The notes: generated by a model not told the origin, from the letters alone. DNA of 64,000 nt from CAVRXQ01 sp963831155 (GCA_963831155.1 CAWHOY010000007.1:164773-228772), one strand, 5' to 3'. Positions 8,571 to 17,755 are shown, counted from the first letter of the stretch. Program-made: numbers and translations.

Positions 8571-9791
8571 GTGCGTGTGCTGTTGTCGACGTATGGCGGG
8601 CGCGGGGACGTCGAACCGCTGGTGAGCCTTGCCGTTCGGTTACGGGACCTGGGCGGCGAGGTACGGGCGTGCGCGCCGCCGGACCGCGGCGAGCGGCTCG
8701 CCGAATTCGGCGTGCCGCTGGTGCCGGTCGGCCAGCCGGTGCGCCCGCTGCTGCACGGGCCAAGGCCGGCTTCGGCGGCGGACGTGCCCCGGATCGCGGC
8801 CGAGTTGATCGCCGCGCAGTTCGACGCGCTCGCCGGGGCAGCCGAGGGATGTGATGCGCTAATGGCGACCGGCCTACTGCCGGCCGCGGCCGGCGCGCGG
8901 TCTGTCGCCGAGCATCTGGGCATCCGCTACCTATACGCGGCCTACTGTCCAATTTTTCTGCCCTCGCCGCACCACCCACCGGTGCCGCTTCCGGGTCGGC
9001 CGCTACCGCCGGACGTGACCGACAACCGAGTGCTGTGGGACCTGAACGACCAGAGCGCGAACGCGCTGTTCGGCGCGGCGCTCAACGCCCGCCGGGCGTC
9101 GAGCGGCTTGTCGCCAGTGGACAACGTCTACGACTACGCCTTCACCGACCATCCCTGGCTGGCGGCAGACCCGACTCTGGCTCCCTGGAAGGAGACGGCG
9201 GAACTCGACGTCGTACAGACGGGCGCGTGGACGCTGCCGGACGAGCGCCCGCTGCAAGCGGAGCTGGTGGCTTTCCTGGACGCCGGCCCACCACCGGTGT
9301 ACGTGGGCTTTGGCGGTATGCCCATGCGCGCCCCGGAGGACATCGGCAGGGTGGTCATCGAGGCGGTGCGCTCCCAGGGCCGCCGAGCCGTCGTTTCGGC
9401 CGGTGCGGCCGAGCTGGCCCTGATTGACGAGCGGGACGACTGCTTCGCCATCGGCGAGGTCAACCAGCAGGCACTGTTTCCTCTAGTGGCCGCCGTCGTG
9501 CACCACGGCGGCGCGGGCACGACGACGACAGCCGCCCGGGCCGGCGCGCCTCAAGTGGTGGTGCCCCAGATGGCGGACCAGCCCTACTGGGCCGGCCGAG
9601 TGGCCGAGCTCGGCATCGGCACGGCGCACGACGGCCCGGCTCCGACCACCGAGTCCCTGGCGGCCGCGCTCAGGACCGCGCTGACCCCCGAGACGCGCGC
9701 ACGCGCGGCAGCCGTCTCGGGCACGATCCGGACCGACGGGGCGAGGGTGGCCGCGACACTGCTGCTCGGCGCGGCCAGACCAGCGACTTGA
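8571..9791 (+). CDS. GT1-family glycosyltransferase (vancomycin/UGT type)
   Basis: Glycosyltransferase of the GT-B fold, 406 residues. The N-terminus VRVLLSTYGGRGDVEPLVSL is the acceptor-domain signature of the family, and the C-terminal donor-binding motif HHGGAGTT...P...DQPYW is intact. I chose the GTG at 8571, preceded by a purine-rich AAAAAGGGAG; earlier in-frame codons would run through the tRNA. Family members transfer a sugar from a nucleotide donor to natural products, sterols or lipids. The acceptor is unknown. It stands alone, 115 bp after tRNA-Leu, and downstream there is no pathway gene, so local acquisition beside a tRNA is possible but not proven. Confidence 0.9.
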   Translation: MRVLLSTYGGRGDVEPLVSLAVRLRDLGGEVRACAPPDRGERLAEFGVPLVPVGQPVRPLLHGPRPASAADVPRIAAELIAAQFDALAGAAEGCDALMATGLLPAAAGARSVAEHLGIRYLYAAYCPIFLPSPHHPPVPLPGRPLPPDVTDNRVLWDLNDQSANALFGAALNARRASSGLSPVDNVYDYAFTDHPWLAADPTLAPWKETAELDVVQTGAWTLPDERPLQAELVAFLDAGPPPVYVGFGGMPMRAPEDIGRVVIEAVRSQGRRAVVSAGAAELALIDERDDCFAIGEVNQQALFPLVAAVVHHGGAGTTTTAARAGAPQVVVPQMADQPYWAGRVAELGIGTAHDGPAPTTESLAAALRTALTPETRARAAAVSGTIRTDGARVAATLLLGAARPAT

Positions 9792-9929
9792 ACGCGCCGG
9801 GCTGAGCCCAGATTCGCTATCCGGTCTTCATCCGCAAAGCGCTCGAGTTCTGGTCGTGCGCGAGACAACGATGCTCCCGGTGTCCGAAGGTCAGTTTCCG
9901 GCGGCTCGAGTCGCCTACCCGGCGCAGCC

Positions 9930-10934
9930 CTAGAGCTCAATCTCGATCGTTTGACCTTGCCACTCCACCGTCAACGCGCGGGCAGCTGACGCCGCATCAT
10001 CGTTCGCCTCCTCGGGGACAAAGTACGAACGCCCGGCCCAGTCGCCGGTCGCTTGCGGCTCGGAATCACCGAGTGCGAGCAGATAGCGCTCATTTGCGTC
10101 TACCGAGATCTTTAGAAATTGCGGCCCTTCCGGTGTGCCGTGCCTTCGCGGCTCGCCGGGATCTCTCGTCGCCCTCGCGCGCCGCCCGCCGGGGCCAGTG
10201 ATCAGGCGCTGAATGGGCTGGCGAAGGCGGCGCATCCCCCCGAAGGGGGCATTCGGATCGCGCTGCAGCAAATCGAGGAGCGGCTTGGGCACGCCGGAGA
10301 GCTTCCAATGCACTTCGATGTCGTTCTCGTAGAACAAGATCCCGACCACCCGGAAGTCGATTCCCTCTCGGGAGAGAGAAAGTTCCGGTCCAGGAATTAC
10401 CCGCGTCGGGTATCGCGGCCAATCGAACTCTTGCACGAGGCGCGTTATGCGAGCCGTGTTGGAGGACACGGACTCTTGTTCGACGGCCGGATGGTCATAC
10501 CCCTCGAGAAGCGAGATGACGACACCGCGAACTTTGGGCAAGTCAGCACCGAGGCTCTGAAGGACCTGAGCAGCGACTCCTTCGCCTTCCCGAACGAGTC
10601 CGAGGAGTATGTGCTCGGTCCCGATGTAGTTATGCCCGAGCTGCAGTGCTTCGCGCAGGGAGAGCTCCAACACTTTCTTTGCGCGGGGAGTGAACGGCAT
10701 CTCCACGCTCGCCTGTGTTCGGCTGGCGGGTCCGATTGTCTCTTCGACTCTCTCTCGCACCTCCTCAAGCGAGATATCGAAGGAGCGGAGCGCCTGTGCA
10801 GCGAGTCCTTCGCCCTCGTCGATCAAACCGAGCAGGAGGTGCTCGGTTCCGACGAAGCCGTGATTCATCAGGCGTGCTTCGTTTTGGGCGAGGACGAGTA
10901 CTCGGCGAGCCCGATCCGTGAACCGCTCGAACAC
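9930..10934 (-). CDS. Double Clp N-domain protein without an ATPase domain
   Basis: 334-residue protein, GTG start. Residues 1 to about 150 hold two Clp_N repeats very like the N-domain of ClpC (FERFTDRARRVLVLAQNEAR, then GTEHLLLGLIDEGEG and GTEHILLGLVREGEG). There is no Walker A or B motif, so this is not the AAA+ chaperone itself. The remaining about 180 residues (from about 160) are unrecognised, with a basic, Pro/Arg-rich stretch around 240-270. ClpC N-domains bind substrates, McsB/arginine-phosphate or adaptors; a free-standing N-domain could act as an adaptor, competitor or ClpC1-like small-molecule sponge (inference). It is divergent from the MOSC gene. Confidence 0.85.
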   Translation of the reverse strand: MFERFTDRARRVLVLAQNEARLMNHGFVGTEHLLLGLIDEGEGLAAQALRSFDISLEEVRERVEETIGPASRTQASVEMPFTPRAKKVLELSLREALQLGHNYIGTEHILLGLVREGEGVAAQVLQSLGADLPKVRGVVISLLEGYDHPAVEQESVSSNTARITRLVQEFDWPRYPTRVIPGPELSLSREGIDFRVVGILFYENDIEVHWKLSGVPKPLLDLLQRDPNAPFGGMRRLRQPIQRLITGPGGRRARATRDPGEPRRHGTPEGPQFLKISVDANERYLLALGDSEPQATGDWAGRSYFVPEEANDDAASAARALTVEWQGQTIEIEL

Positions 10935-11114
10935 AGGCTCAGGCTATGCATTTGGCATGGCCCTAGCGCATCAGTTTTGGCCGACTGACCTCGAGATGGC
11001 TGCGGCGGTTGTGGCGGCGTCGGCTCTTTTGATGTTCGTACCCTTGGGGGCGGAGCCCCTGTCGCCTGCGCAAACAAACGGGTGAACAGCCGTCCGGGCG
11101 AAGGAGGAACTCAG

Positions 11115-11543
11115 ATGACCGTGGTCGCGATCCACCTCGGAGAGGTCGAAGGTGGTCCGCTGCAATCGGTCGCCTCGGTGCGGGCACTCGCAGGTAAAGG
11201 TCTCGTCGGCGACCGCCATTTCGATGAGGACGGAGCGAGTTCCGGGCGCGCACTCACACTCGTGGAAGAAGAGGTCGTCAACGACGCCCGACTTTCCGAA
11301 GGTGCGACCCGCAGACAGCTAACGGTTCGAGGAGTGCGCTTGAACGACCTCGTCGGAAAGCGCTTTCGAGTCGGCGACATCGAGTGCTACGGCGTTGAAC
11401 TCTGCGAGCCGTGCGGCCACCTACAGAGTATGACGAGACCTGGCATCGTCAATGAGCTCGCGCACCGAGCGGGCATCAATGCCGACATCCTTTCCGACGG
11501 CACGATCGCGGTTGGAGATCCGGTCTCAGCGATCGACACCTAA
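11115..11543 (+). CDS. MOSC domain-containing protein
   Basis: 142-residue MOSC-domain protein. MOSC domains bind molybdenum cofactor or move sulfur through a conserved cysteine; here CEPCGHL near residues 100-105 supplies the candidate Cys. GKGLVGDRH and SGRALTLVEEEV match the conserved core. The start is set by a strong AAGGAGG at 11101-11107 upstream of the ATG at 11115; an upstream in-frame ATG at 11082 lacks such a site. It is a stand-alone MOSC protein of YiiM size class or smaller. Followed by a hairpin and the convergent arfB. Confidence 0.88.
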   Translation: MTVVAIHLGEVEGGPLQSVASVRALAGKGLVGDRHFDEDGASSGRALTLVEEEVVNDARLSEGATRRQLTVRGVRLNDLVGKRFRVGDIECYGVELCEPCGHLQSMTRPGIVNELAHRAGINADILSDGTIAVGDPVSAIDT

Positions 11544-11567
11544 ATGGGGGTGTTCATTCCCACTACG

Positions 11568-11586
11568 GGCTGCGAACACCGCAGCC
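11568..11586. terminator. Hairpin between convergent MOSC and arfB genes
   Basis: GGCTGCG (11568-11574) and CGCAGCC (11580-11586) form a perfect 7-bp stem with a 5-nt loop, 25 bp after the MOSC stop and just before the arfB stop. The position between convergent genes suggests a shared terminator. No T-run is visible. Confidence 0.5.
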
Positions 11587-11592
11587 GCGGCG

Positions 11593-12015
11593 TCATTCAT
11601 CCGACGGTGGCGATTGGCGAGACCGCTTCACCTCGCTCCGCTTGCGCTTTTCCTGGAGTCGGCGTTCCTTCGACGCCTTGGTGGGCGACGTCGGCGTCCT
11701 GGGTCGTTCAATCTTCAACGCGTCGATGAGGCGAGTCTGGAGTCGCTCGAGCGCGAGTTCGCGGTTGCGCGCCTGAGAGCGCGTATCGGAGGCGACGATC
11801 CGCACCAGCGGGCCGAATCGCTCAAGGATGCGGGCACGTTGTCGAGGCCCGAGCGATGTCGACGCCGCCACGTCGAAGACGACTTCGACGCGCGTATTTG
11901 CAGTATTCGCGTGCTGACCGCCCGGTCCACCGCTACCGCTGAATCGCCATTCGAGTTCTTCGAGTGGAATCCGTGTCCTGCGACCGATGTGAAGCGCTCG
12001 ATCATCACCGCTCAT
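11593..12015 (-). CDS. arfB: Peptidyl-tRNA hydrolase ArfB (alternative ribosome rescue)
   Basis: 140-residue class I release-factor-like protein. The GSGGPGGQHANTANTRV block (about 27-43) contains the catalytic GGQ, and the C-terminus is a Lys/Arg-rich tail (SKERRLQEKRKRSEVKRSR), the part of ArfB that sits in the empty mRNA channel of stalled ribosomes. There is no codon-recognition domain, and length matches ArfB/YaeJ rather than RF1 or RF2. Starts with ATG at 12015. Confidence 0.92.
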   Translation of the reverse strand: MSGDDRALHIGRRTRIPLEELEWRFSGSGGPGGQHANTANTRVEVVFDVAASTSLGPRQRARILERFGPLVRIVASDTRSQARNRELALERLQTRLIDALKIERPRTPTSPTKASKERRLQEKRKRSEVKRSRQSPPSDE

Positions 12016-12065
12016 GACGTCACGGCAGTCGTGCGCAACTCCTCGCCGGATCGGGACTCAGCCGA

Positions 12066-12287
12066 CTATTCGTCCTCGTTGAGCTTCTCTGGGTCGTCCA
12101 GCATGGCGTCGGCTTCGAGCGCTTCGACGACGTCGATCGGTCCGACCTCGTCCTCGACTTCGTCGTCGAAATCGATCTCGCTGTCCCTCGACGCGACGTC
12201 TGCTGCATCTTCCGGTATCAGGGGATCGGAGTGCTCAATGACCGGGATTTCGTCGTCGTCTTGATCATCGAACTCTTCCCTCGTCAT
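12066..12287 (-). CDS. Small acidic protein of unknown function
   Basis: 73-residue protein starting at the ATG at 12287, with GGAGAGG a few bases upstream; an in-frame TTG at 12302 is less likely. It is extremely acidic (DDQDDDE, DFDDEVEDEV, LNEDE at the C-terminus) and has no membrane segment or cysteine. I do not recognise the family. It lies 50 bp upstream of arfB on the same strand and may be co-transcribed with it. Coding status rests on the start site and the strong acidic bias. Confidence 0.55.
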   Translation of the reverse strand: MTREEFDDQDDDEIPVIEHSDPLIPEDAADVASRDSEIDFDDEVEDEVGPIDVVEALEADAMLDDPEKLNEDE

Positions 12288-12382
12288 CGCCTCTCCGTCC
12301 AATCGGGTCGCGGCACAGACTGTTCAACGTCCGCCACTCTCGTCAGTCTCGTGGATCGTACCGATGCTGGTGGCAACAACAT

Positions 12383-13444
12383 CTAGACCTCTGCGACGGC
12401 GGCCGTGATAGCCGCCGCGAACTCGTCGACGTCCTCTTCGGTGGTGTCAAAGGCGCTCATCCAACGCACCTCTCCCGTGTCGTCGTCCCACACATAGAAA
12501 TGGAACTTGGACTGGAGGATCGAAGTCACCGACGGATCCAAGACGGCGAAGACAGCGTTCGCCTCGACGGGTCGCGTGATCGACACCCCTCTGAGACCCT
12601 TGAGCCTCGCAGCGAGGCGCCGGGCCATCGCGTTCGCGTGCTTCGCGCTTTCGAGCCAGAGGTCCCCCTCCAAGAGCGCGACGAGTTGCGCGGAGATGAA
12701 GCGCATCTTCGAAGAGAGCTGCATCGATGACTTTCGCAGGTGATCGAGCCCTCGCACCACTGTCGGGTCCAGAACGACGACGACCTCCCCGAGCACGAGG
12801 CCGTTCTTCGTTCCCCCGAACGACACGACGTCGATGCCGACGTCGGTCGTGAACGCCTTGAAGCCGAGACCGAGGGTGGCCGCGGCGTTCGCCAGGCGGG
12901 CGCCGTCGACATGGACCCTCATGCCGACGTCGTGGGCGCGCACGCAGATCCTGGCGAGCTCGTCGGGGGTGTAGCACGTGCCGAGCTCGGTCGTCTGGGT
13001 CACCGATACGACGCGCGGAGCGGCGCGATGCGGGTTGTCCCACCCGAAGGCTTCCTCCATGATCGCCTCGGCCGTCATCTTCCCGTTCGGCGCTGGGACT
13101 GGGATGAGTTTGATCCCTGCCAATCGCTCGGCGGCGGCGCACTCGTCGGTGTTCAGGTGTGATGACACGGCGCAGACCACCGATTCCCACCGATCGGTCA
13201 TCGCCTGGAGGCTGACGACGTTCGCCCCCGTCCCGTTGAACACCGGGTACGCCTGCGCGTTCTCACCGAAGTGGTGTCGGATCAGATCCCGCAGTCGTTC
13301 GGTGTAGACGTCCTCGCCGTACGAGGGCTGGTGCCCACCGTTCGCGGCGACGAGCGCTTCGAGGATCCGCGGATGCGCTCCAGCGCAGTTGTCGCTCGCG
13401 AACGAGCGTTGCCCGGGATCGTGCAGAGATGAAGAGGGGGTCAC
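12383..13444 (-). CDS. Threonine aldolase family PLP enzyme
   Basis: 353-residue fold-type I PLP enzyme of the low-specificity L-threonine aldolase / beta-eliminating lyase family. The N-terminal SDNCAGAHP, the YGEDVYTERL segment, HVDGARLANAAA (cofactor Asp and Arg) and the Schiff-base lysine in SFGGTKNG are all present. It cleaves L-threonine or allo-threonine to glycine and acetaldehyde. GTG start at 13444; an ATG further in is possible. Length is normal. The substrate N-terminus SDNCAG differs from the more common SDTVT, placing it in a divergent branch. Confidence 0.9.
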   Translation of the reverse strand: MTPSSSLHDPGQRSFASDNCAGAHPRILEALVAANGGHQPSYGEDVYTERLRDLIRHHFGENAQAYPVFNGTGANVVSLQAMTDRWESVVCAVSSHLNTDECAAAERLAGIKLIPVPAPNGKMTAEAIMEEAFGWDNPHRAAPRVVSVTQTTELGTCYTPDELARICVRAHDVGMRVHVDGARLANAAATLGLGFKAFTTDVGIDVVSFGGTKNGLVLGEVVVVLDPTVVRGLDHLRKSSMQLSSKMRFISAQLVALLEGDLWLESAKHANAMARRLAARLKGLRGVSITRPVEANAVFAVLDPSVTSILQSKFHFYVWDDDTGEVRWMSAFDTTEEDVDEFAAAITAAVAEV

Positions 13445-13490
13445 TGACTGAGGTTAACCAGGCGGTTCGTGGCGCAATTTCGTCCAGTCC

Positions 13491-14531
13491 TCACGGACTG
13501 ACGAAGCCTTGGAGATCTTTGATCACCGTTGGGGCGTCTTCAAAGAGCGACGCGTACCCACTGCGGGCAAACACGACGAGGCGTGCGTGTGGAAGGAGCG
13601 CATCGAGGGCGTACGCATTCGCCGGCGGCACGACGACGTCTTGTCCTCCCTGGAAGATGAGTGTCGGGATCCCGACCGCCTCAAGGTTCTGCTCGACGAG
13701 GTTTGAGCCGTAGCCGTTCGCCGCTACTTCCGCTTCGTGCACGACTGCGGCCGCGGTCATCACATCGGCGATCACGCTCGCGGTGTCGGAGAGCCACGTC
13801 GCCCGCGCGCTCTGCTCATCGGTCGGGTACTCGAGGTAAGAGAGCTCGGTCGGCGTCTCGTTCGGCGACGCCAGCGCGTCGGAGACGGGGCGGCTCGGCA
13901 GGGTCGCCGCGTCGCCCCCCGGGGTCGCGTCGGCGAGGACGAGCCGCCAAATGAGTCCCGGGTGACGCTCGACGAGGGCGAGCGCGACCTCGCCCCCGAG
14001 TCCCCACCCGAGCACGGTCGGTCGTTCGAGGTCGAGCGCCCAGATCAGCCCGGCCGTGTCGTCGGCGAGTGCCGCGACGCTCGTGTCGCGCGTGTCGGGT
14101 GCCGAGTAGCCGACGTCGGGAAAGTCGAACTCAGTCACGGTGAAGTGCGCGGCGAGATCGAGGAGGAACTTCGGGTCCCACGAGGTCATCGTCGAGTGCT
14201 CGCCGGCGATGAGGAGCAGGTCCGGACCCGAACCAAACTGGCGATAGGCGACGAGAACGGTGCCGGAAACGAGCATCCCCTTCGAAAGGCGGGGAGCGAT
14301 GCGGTTCCTTCCGAGGCGGTCGACGGCGACGCGGTACACGGGCCCGACGGCGGCGAACGGACCGCCGACTCCGGAATTCGCGACCGCGAGCGGCTCCGGC
14401 AGTGTCGTCGTGGTCGTCGTCGGCGACGCAGCCCCACGGGGTGCGTCGGTCGCGCCGCATGCTCCGGCGCCGAGAGCGACGGCGACGACGAAACCAACGA
14501 CAAATCCGCGATTGTTCCGCGCACTTCTCAT
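13491..14531 (-). CDS. Alpha/beta-hydrolase-fold lipoprotein lacking Ser and His
   Basis: 346-residue secreted protein. The N-terminus has a hydrophobic segment followed by a lipobox-like GAGACG, then a short Thr-rich linker (SPTTTTTTLP). The rest is an alpha/beta-hydrolase core: oxyanion-side region, elbow strand and FQGGQDVVVPP with the acid Asp. At the nucleophile elbow the sequence is GWGLGG (codon GGA) instead of GxSxG, and at the His position it reads RSGYASLF (TAC instead of CAC). Two of three catalytic residues are therefore absent, which predicts a binding or scaffold role rather than hydrolysis. It lies 22 bp from the aminotransferase on the same strand. Confidence 0.85.
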   Translation of the reverse strand: MRSARNNRGFVVGFVVAVALGAGACGATDAPRGAASPTTTTTTLPEPLAVANSGVGGPFAAVGPVYRVAVDRLGRNRIAPRLSKGMLVSGTVLVAYRQFGSGPDLLLIAGEHSTMTSWDPKFLLDLAAHFTVTEFDFPDVGYSAPDTRDTSVAALADDTAGLIWALDLERPTVLGWGLGGEVALALVERHPGLIWRLVLADATPGGDAATLPSRPVSDALASPNETPTELSYLEYPTDEQSARATWLSDTASVIADVMTAAAVVHEAEVAANGYGSNLVEQNLEAVGIPTLIFQGGQDVVVPPANAYALDALLPHARLVVFARSGYASLFEDAPTVIKDLQGFVSP

Positions 14532-14553
14532 CGATCGTTTGATCTGCGAACCG

Positions 14554-15939
14554 TCAGCTCGCGCGACGACGCGCCCCTTTGACGAGTGAGCGGCCGAAAT
14601 CGAAGATCAGCGAGGAACCCTTCTCGACGTCGGTGAGCACGTCTTCCAACGCGTCGGTGAAGTAGCCGACTTCTTCTTGGCCGATCGTGAGCGGTGGCAG
14701 CAGTTTGACAACATTCATCGAGTCCGCGGCGACCTGGGTGAGGATCCGGTAACGCGTGAACAACGGCCCGACGATGATCTGGGAATACAGACCGGTGTGT
14801 GCCGCCTCCAAGAGGCGAAAGCGCGTGCGCGGACCGAATGACTTCGGCGCCCCGAAGACGAGACCGATCATCAGTCCCTTGCCACGCACCGAGTGGAAGC
14901 TCTCATGGCGTTCGACGAGCGGCGCCAGCGCCTTTTCGAACTCGACTCCGGTGACGCGCGCCCGATCGACGAGGTGTTCGTCGTCGATCGTCGCCAGTGT
15001 CGCGAGGCCGGCGACCATCGCCAGCTGATTGTTCTTGAAGGTCGACGAATGGACGAGCGCCCGCTGCATCGACGAATAAACCCTGTCCGAGACCTCGGTC
15101 GAACACACCATCGCGCCAACAGGGACGAATCCCCCAGAAAGCGCCTTCGACAGCGTCACGATGTCGGGCGCCAGTCCGTAGTGCTCGTAGGCCCACAGGC
15201 TCCCGGTTCGGCCGAGGCCCGTCTGGATCTCGTCGACGACGAGAAGGGTGCCGTACCTTTCGCACAGCTCTCCGACGGCATCCCAGTACTCCTGGGACGC
15301 TACGTTGACTCCCTTTCCCTGGATGACTTCGATCACGAACGCCGCGACGTCGCGGCGTCGCAGCGCCTCCTCGAGCGAGTCGGCGTCGCCGAAGCGCACT
15401 TCCCCGTTGCCGGGAAGCAGGGAGCCGAAGCCATTGCGGAATTCGCGGCCACCGTTCAGCGACAGCGCACCGTAGGTGAGGCCGTGAAAGGAATGGTCAG
15501 CATGGAGCACCCGGTCACGCCCTGTCGCGCAGCGCGCGAACTTCAACGCGGCTTCAACGGCCTCAGCGCCGGAGTTCGTGAAAAAGACCCGGCCCATCTT
15601 CTTCGGCAACCGATTGAGCAGTTCTTCGGCGAGGACACCGGCGAGCAAGGGCGCGTCCATCTGCACGAGATTCGGCAGATCGGCGTCGATCGCTTCGTGG
15701 AGTGCCTTCTTGATGACCGGGTGGCCGCGGCCGAGGCCGAACACCCCAAAGCCGGCGAGAAAGTCGAGATAGCGGTTCCCGTCCGCATCGAACAGGTACG
15801 CCCCCTCGGCTTTCGTGTAGTAACGGTCGAACCCGATCGAAGAAAGCACCCGGACGAGCTGGGGGTTGACGAACCGCCGGTAACGATCGAAGTTCTCGCC
15901 CTTGTGGGCATCGAGCACGCCTTGCAGGTCGAATCCCAT
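14554..15939 (-). CDS. Class III aminotransferase (ornithine/HpnO-like)
   Basis: 461-residue PLP aminotransferase of class III. Seen: FTNSGAEAVEAALK (phosphate binding), FHGLTYGALSLNG, VVDEIQTGLGRTG with the cofactor Asp, and the Schiff-base Lys in LSKALSGGFVPVG. The start is an ATG at 15939 preceded by CAGGAGCGGAG. The N-terminal 40 residues (NPQLVRVLSSIGFDRYY) and the C-terminus resemble the subgroup that contains HpnO, which makes aminobacteriohopanetriol, but the neighbours show no hopanoid genes. Acetylornithine, putrescine or other omega-amine substrates remain possible. Confidence 0.87.
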   Translation of the reverse strand: MGFDLQGVLDAHKGENFDRYRRFVNPQLVRVLSSIGFDRYYTKAEGAYLFDADGNRYLDFLAGFGVFGLGRGHPVIKKALHEAIDADLPNLVQMDAPLLAGVLAEELLNRLPKKMGRVFFTNSGAEAVEAALKFARCATGRDRVLHADHSFHGLTYGALSLNGGREFRNGFGSLLPGNGEVRFGDADSLEEALRRRDVAAFVIEVIQGKGVNVASQEYWDAVGELCERYGTLLVVDEIQTGLGRTGSLWAYEHYGLAPDIVTLSKALSGGFVPVGAMVCSTEVSDRVYSSMQRALVHSSTFKNNQLAMVAGLATLATIDDEHLVDRARVTGVEFEKALAPLVERHESFHSVRGKGLMIGLVFGAPKSFGPRTRFRLLEAAHTGLYSQIIVGPLFTRYRILTQVAADSMNVVKLLPPLTIGQEEVGYFTDALEDVLTDVEKGSSLIFDFGRSLVKGARRRAS

Positions 15940-16066
15940 CTCCGCTCCTGTAAATGACCTGCTCGCAGCCTACAGAAGGGCGCCCGGGGGACACGACCGT
16001 CCGAACGAACGATCGCCTCCGAGCGGTCGGAGGTTGGCGAACTCCGCGAGCAGATACCTTTTGGCG

Positions 16067-17755
16067 ATGTCGAGCACTCTCGAGGACTTGCGGCGCGCGT
16101 CCTCGAACGACCCGGCGTCTGCTAACGACCTCGGCGAGTCGGCGAAAGATCGCTCGCGAAGGCGCCTTTTTCTCGTCGTCTCGCTGTGCGCGCTCGGCGC
16201 TTTTGTCGCGCTGAGCGCCTTTCTTTACGTCGTTTCGACCCACGCGTTCCTGCCCGATTCTGACGGCGCGACCGTCGTTCTGGAAGGGAACTCGATCATC
16301 CACGGAAACCTGGGCCTGCACGGTTGGTCGCTCTCGTACGACTCGTTCTGGCTGCTCGACGCCCTCTACTACGCGGTTGCCGTCGGCATCGTCGGGATCA
16401 AGGGATACCTCCTGCACCTCGTTCCGGCGATCATCGCCGCCCTCGTGGTTGTCGTCGGCGCCCTCATCGCTCGGGACGAAGAACGCGGGCTTGTCGGGCT
16501 TGTCGGAACGGCCGTCGTCGTCGCCGTCCTCGCCTTCCCGTCGCACTTGCTCGCCTATTTCTTCCTACGCGGACCCCTCCACATCGACACCGTCCTGTGT
16601 GCCCTGATCGCCTTCGCCGCGATGCGAGACCACCGTTTCGGCTGGCGCTGGGTCGTCGCGGTCGTCTTCCTGGGCGCTGGAGCGCTCGGTGACCTACAAA
16701 TAGTCGCGCTAGGAACGGTGCCGATTTTGTTGGGTGGTGTCGCCGCAGCACTGCGGACAAGGAAGGTCTCAATTGCGAACGCGGCAACCACAGCGGCAGT
16801 GGCGAGCTTGGCACTGGCGCTTGTCGTCAGGGAGGTCGCGAAGGCACTCGGCTCTTTCAAACTGATCAAGGCGAATCCGCGCGCGACGTACTCGATGATG
16901 TTCGGAGCGAACGTCAAGCTTGCCGGGCATTACTTCGCCAATCTCGTCGGTGTCGGCTCGTCCCAGTACGGCAACGGCGGTGCGCCGTCGTCGTTCGCGT
17001 ACGGACACGCCGTCGTGCTCGTCGTCATCTTGGCGAGCGTGGTGATCGGCGTCGTCGCGCTCGTCAAGGGTGCGGTGGTCGGCGACGAGAGGGGTCCCAA
17101 GGGACTAAGCCGCTCGGCGATGGACGACTTTCTCGTCTTTGGAACGATCGGGGGCCTGGTCGTCTTTCTGGCGCTGACGACCGCGCCGAACTTCGCGTAC
17201 GGGCGCTACCTCGTGCCGTCGCTGATCTTCGGCGTCATCCTCACCGCGCGTTACGCCAGCCGGCTGGCCGCGCATTTCGCGAGATCCCGTGACGTCACGC
17301 CCCGCGTGATCCCGATCGCCGTTGCCGCCGTCGCGCTCGCGATCGTCGGGGTGCTCGCTTCGGCAACTGGATACCAACTCGCCCAACCGAAGCCTGGCGA
17401 CCCCTATACGCTGGTCGCAAACTTCCTCGAGCGTCACCACCTGCACGATGGGCTCGGCGACTACTGGACGTCGTCGATCGTGACCGTCGAATCGAACGAC
17501 GCGGTCGTCGTCCGCGCCGTCACGGCGACGCCGAAGGGAAGACTCGTCCGCTACGACCGCGAGTCCGATGCCTCCTGGTACTCAGGGCATCACTTCCAGT
17601 TCCTCGTGTTGAACCCCAGCCTCAACTTCGGAAACGTGAACCCGCTGACCGCGGTCGCGACGTTCGGTAAGCCGGTTCACGACTGGACAGAATTCGGACT
17701 CGAGATCCTCGTCTGGCGCCATCCGATCACGGTGTCGAGCCACGGACTCACCTGA
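16067..17755 (+). CDS. Polytopic membrane protein, GT-C-like
   Basis: About 562 residues, starting at the ATG at 16067. A short charged N-terminus is followed by a transmembrane helix, a periplasmic loop with SDGATVVLEGNSI and LSYDSFWLLD, then about nine further hydrophobic helices, and a soluble C-terminal domain of about 120 residues (from LVANFLERHHLHDG). The Asp-containing first loop and helix layout resemble GT-C glycosyltransferases that use polyprenyl-phosphate sugars, but no diagnostic motif is certain. No clear operon partner: aminotransferase is divergent and rmuC is 190 bp downstream. Confidence 0.75.
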   Translation: MSSTLEDLRRASSNDPASANDLGESAKDRSRRRLFLVVSLCALGAFVALSAFLYVVSTHAFLPDSDGATVVLEGNSIIHGNLGLHGWSLSYDSFWLLDALYYAVAVGIVGIKGYLLHLVPAIIAALVVVVGALIARDEERGLVGLVGTAVVVAVLAFPSHLLAYFFLRGPLHIDTVLCALIAFAAMRDHRFGWRWVVAVVFLGAGALGDLQIVALGTVPILLGGVAAALRTRKVSIANAATTAAVASLALALVVREVAKALGSFKLIKANPRATYSMMFGANVKLAGHYFANLVGVGSSQYGNGGAPSSFAYGHAVVLVVILASVVIGVVALVKGAVVGDERGPKGLSRSAMDDFLVFGTIGGLVVFLALTTAPNFAYGRYLVPSLIFGVILTARYASRLAAHFARSRDVTPRVIPIAVAAVALAIVGVLASATGYQLAQPKPGDPYTLVANFLERHHLHDGLGDYWTSSIVTVESNDAVVVRAVTATPKGRLVRYDRESDASWYSGHHFQFLVLNPSLNFGNVNPLTAVATFGKPVHDWTEFGLEILVWRHPITVSSHGLT

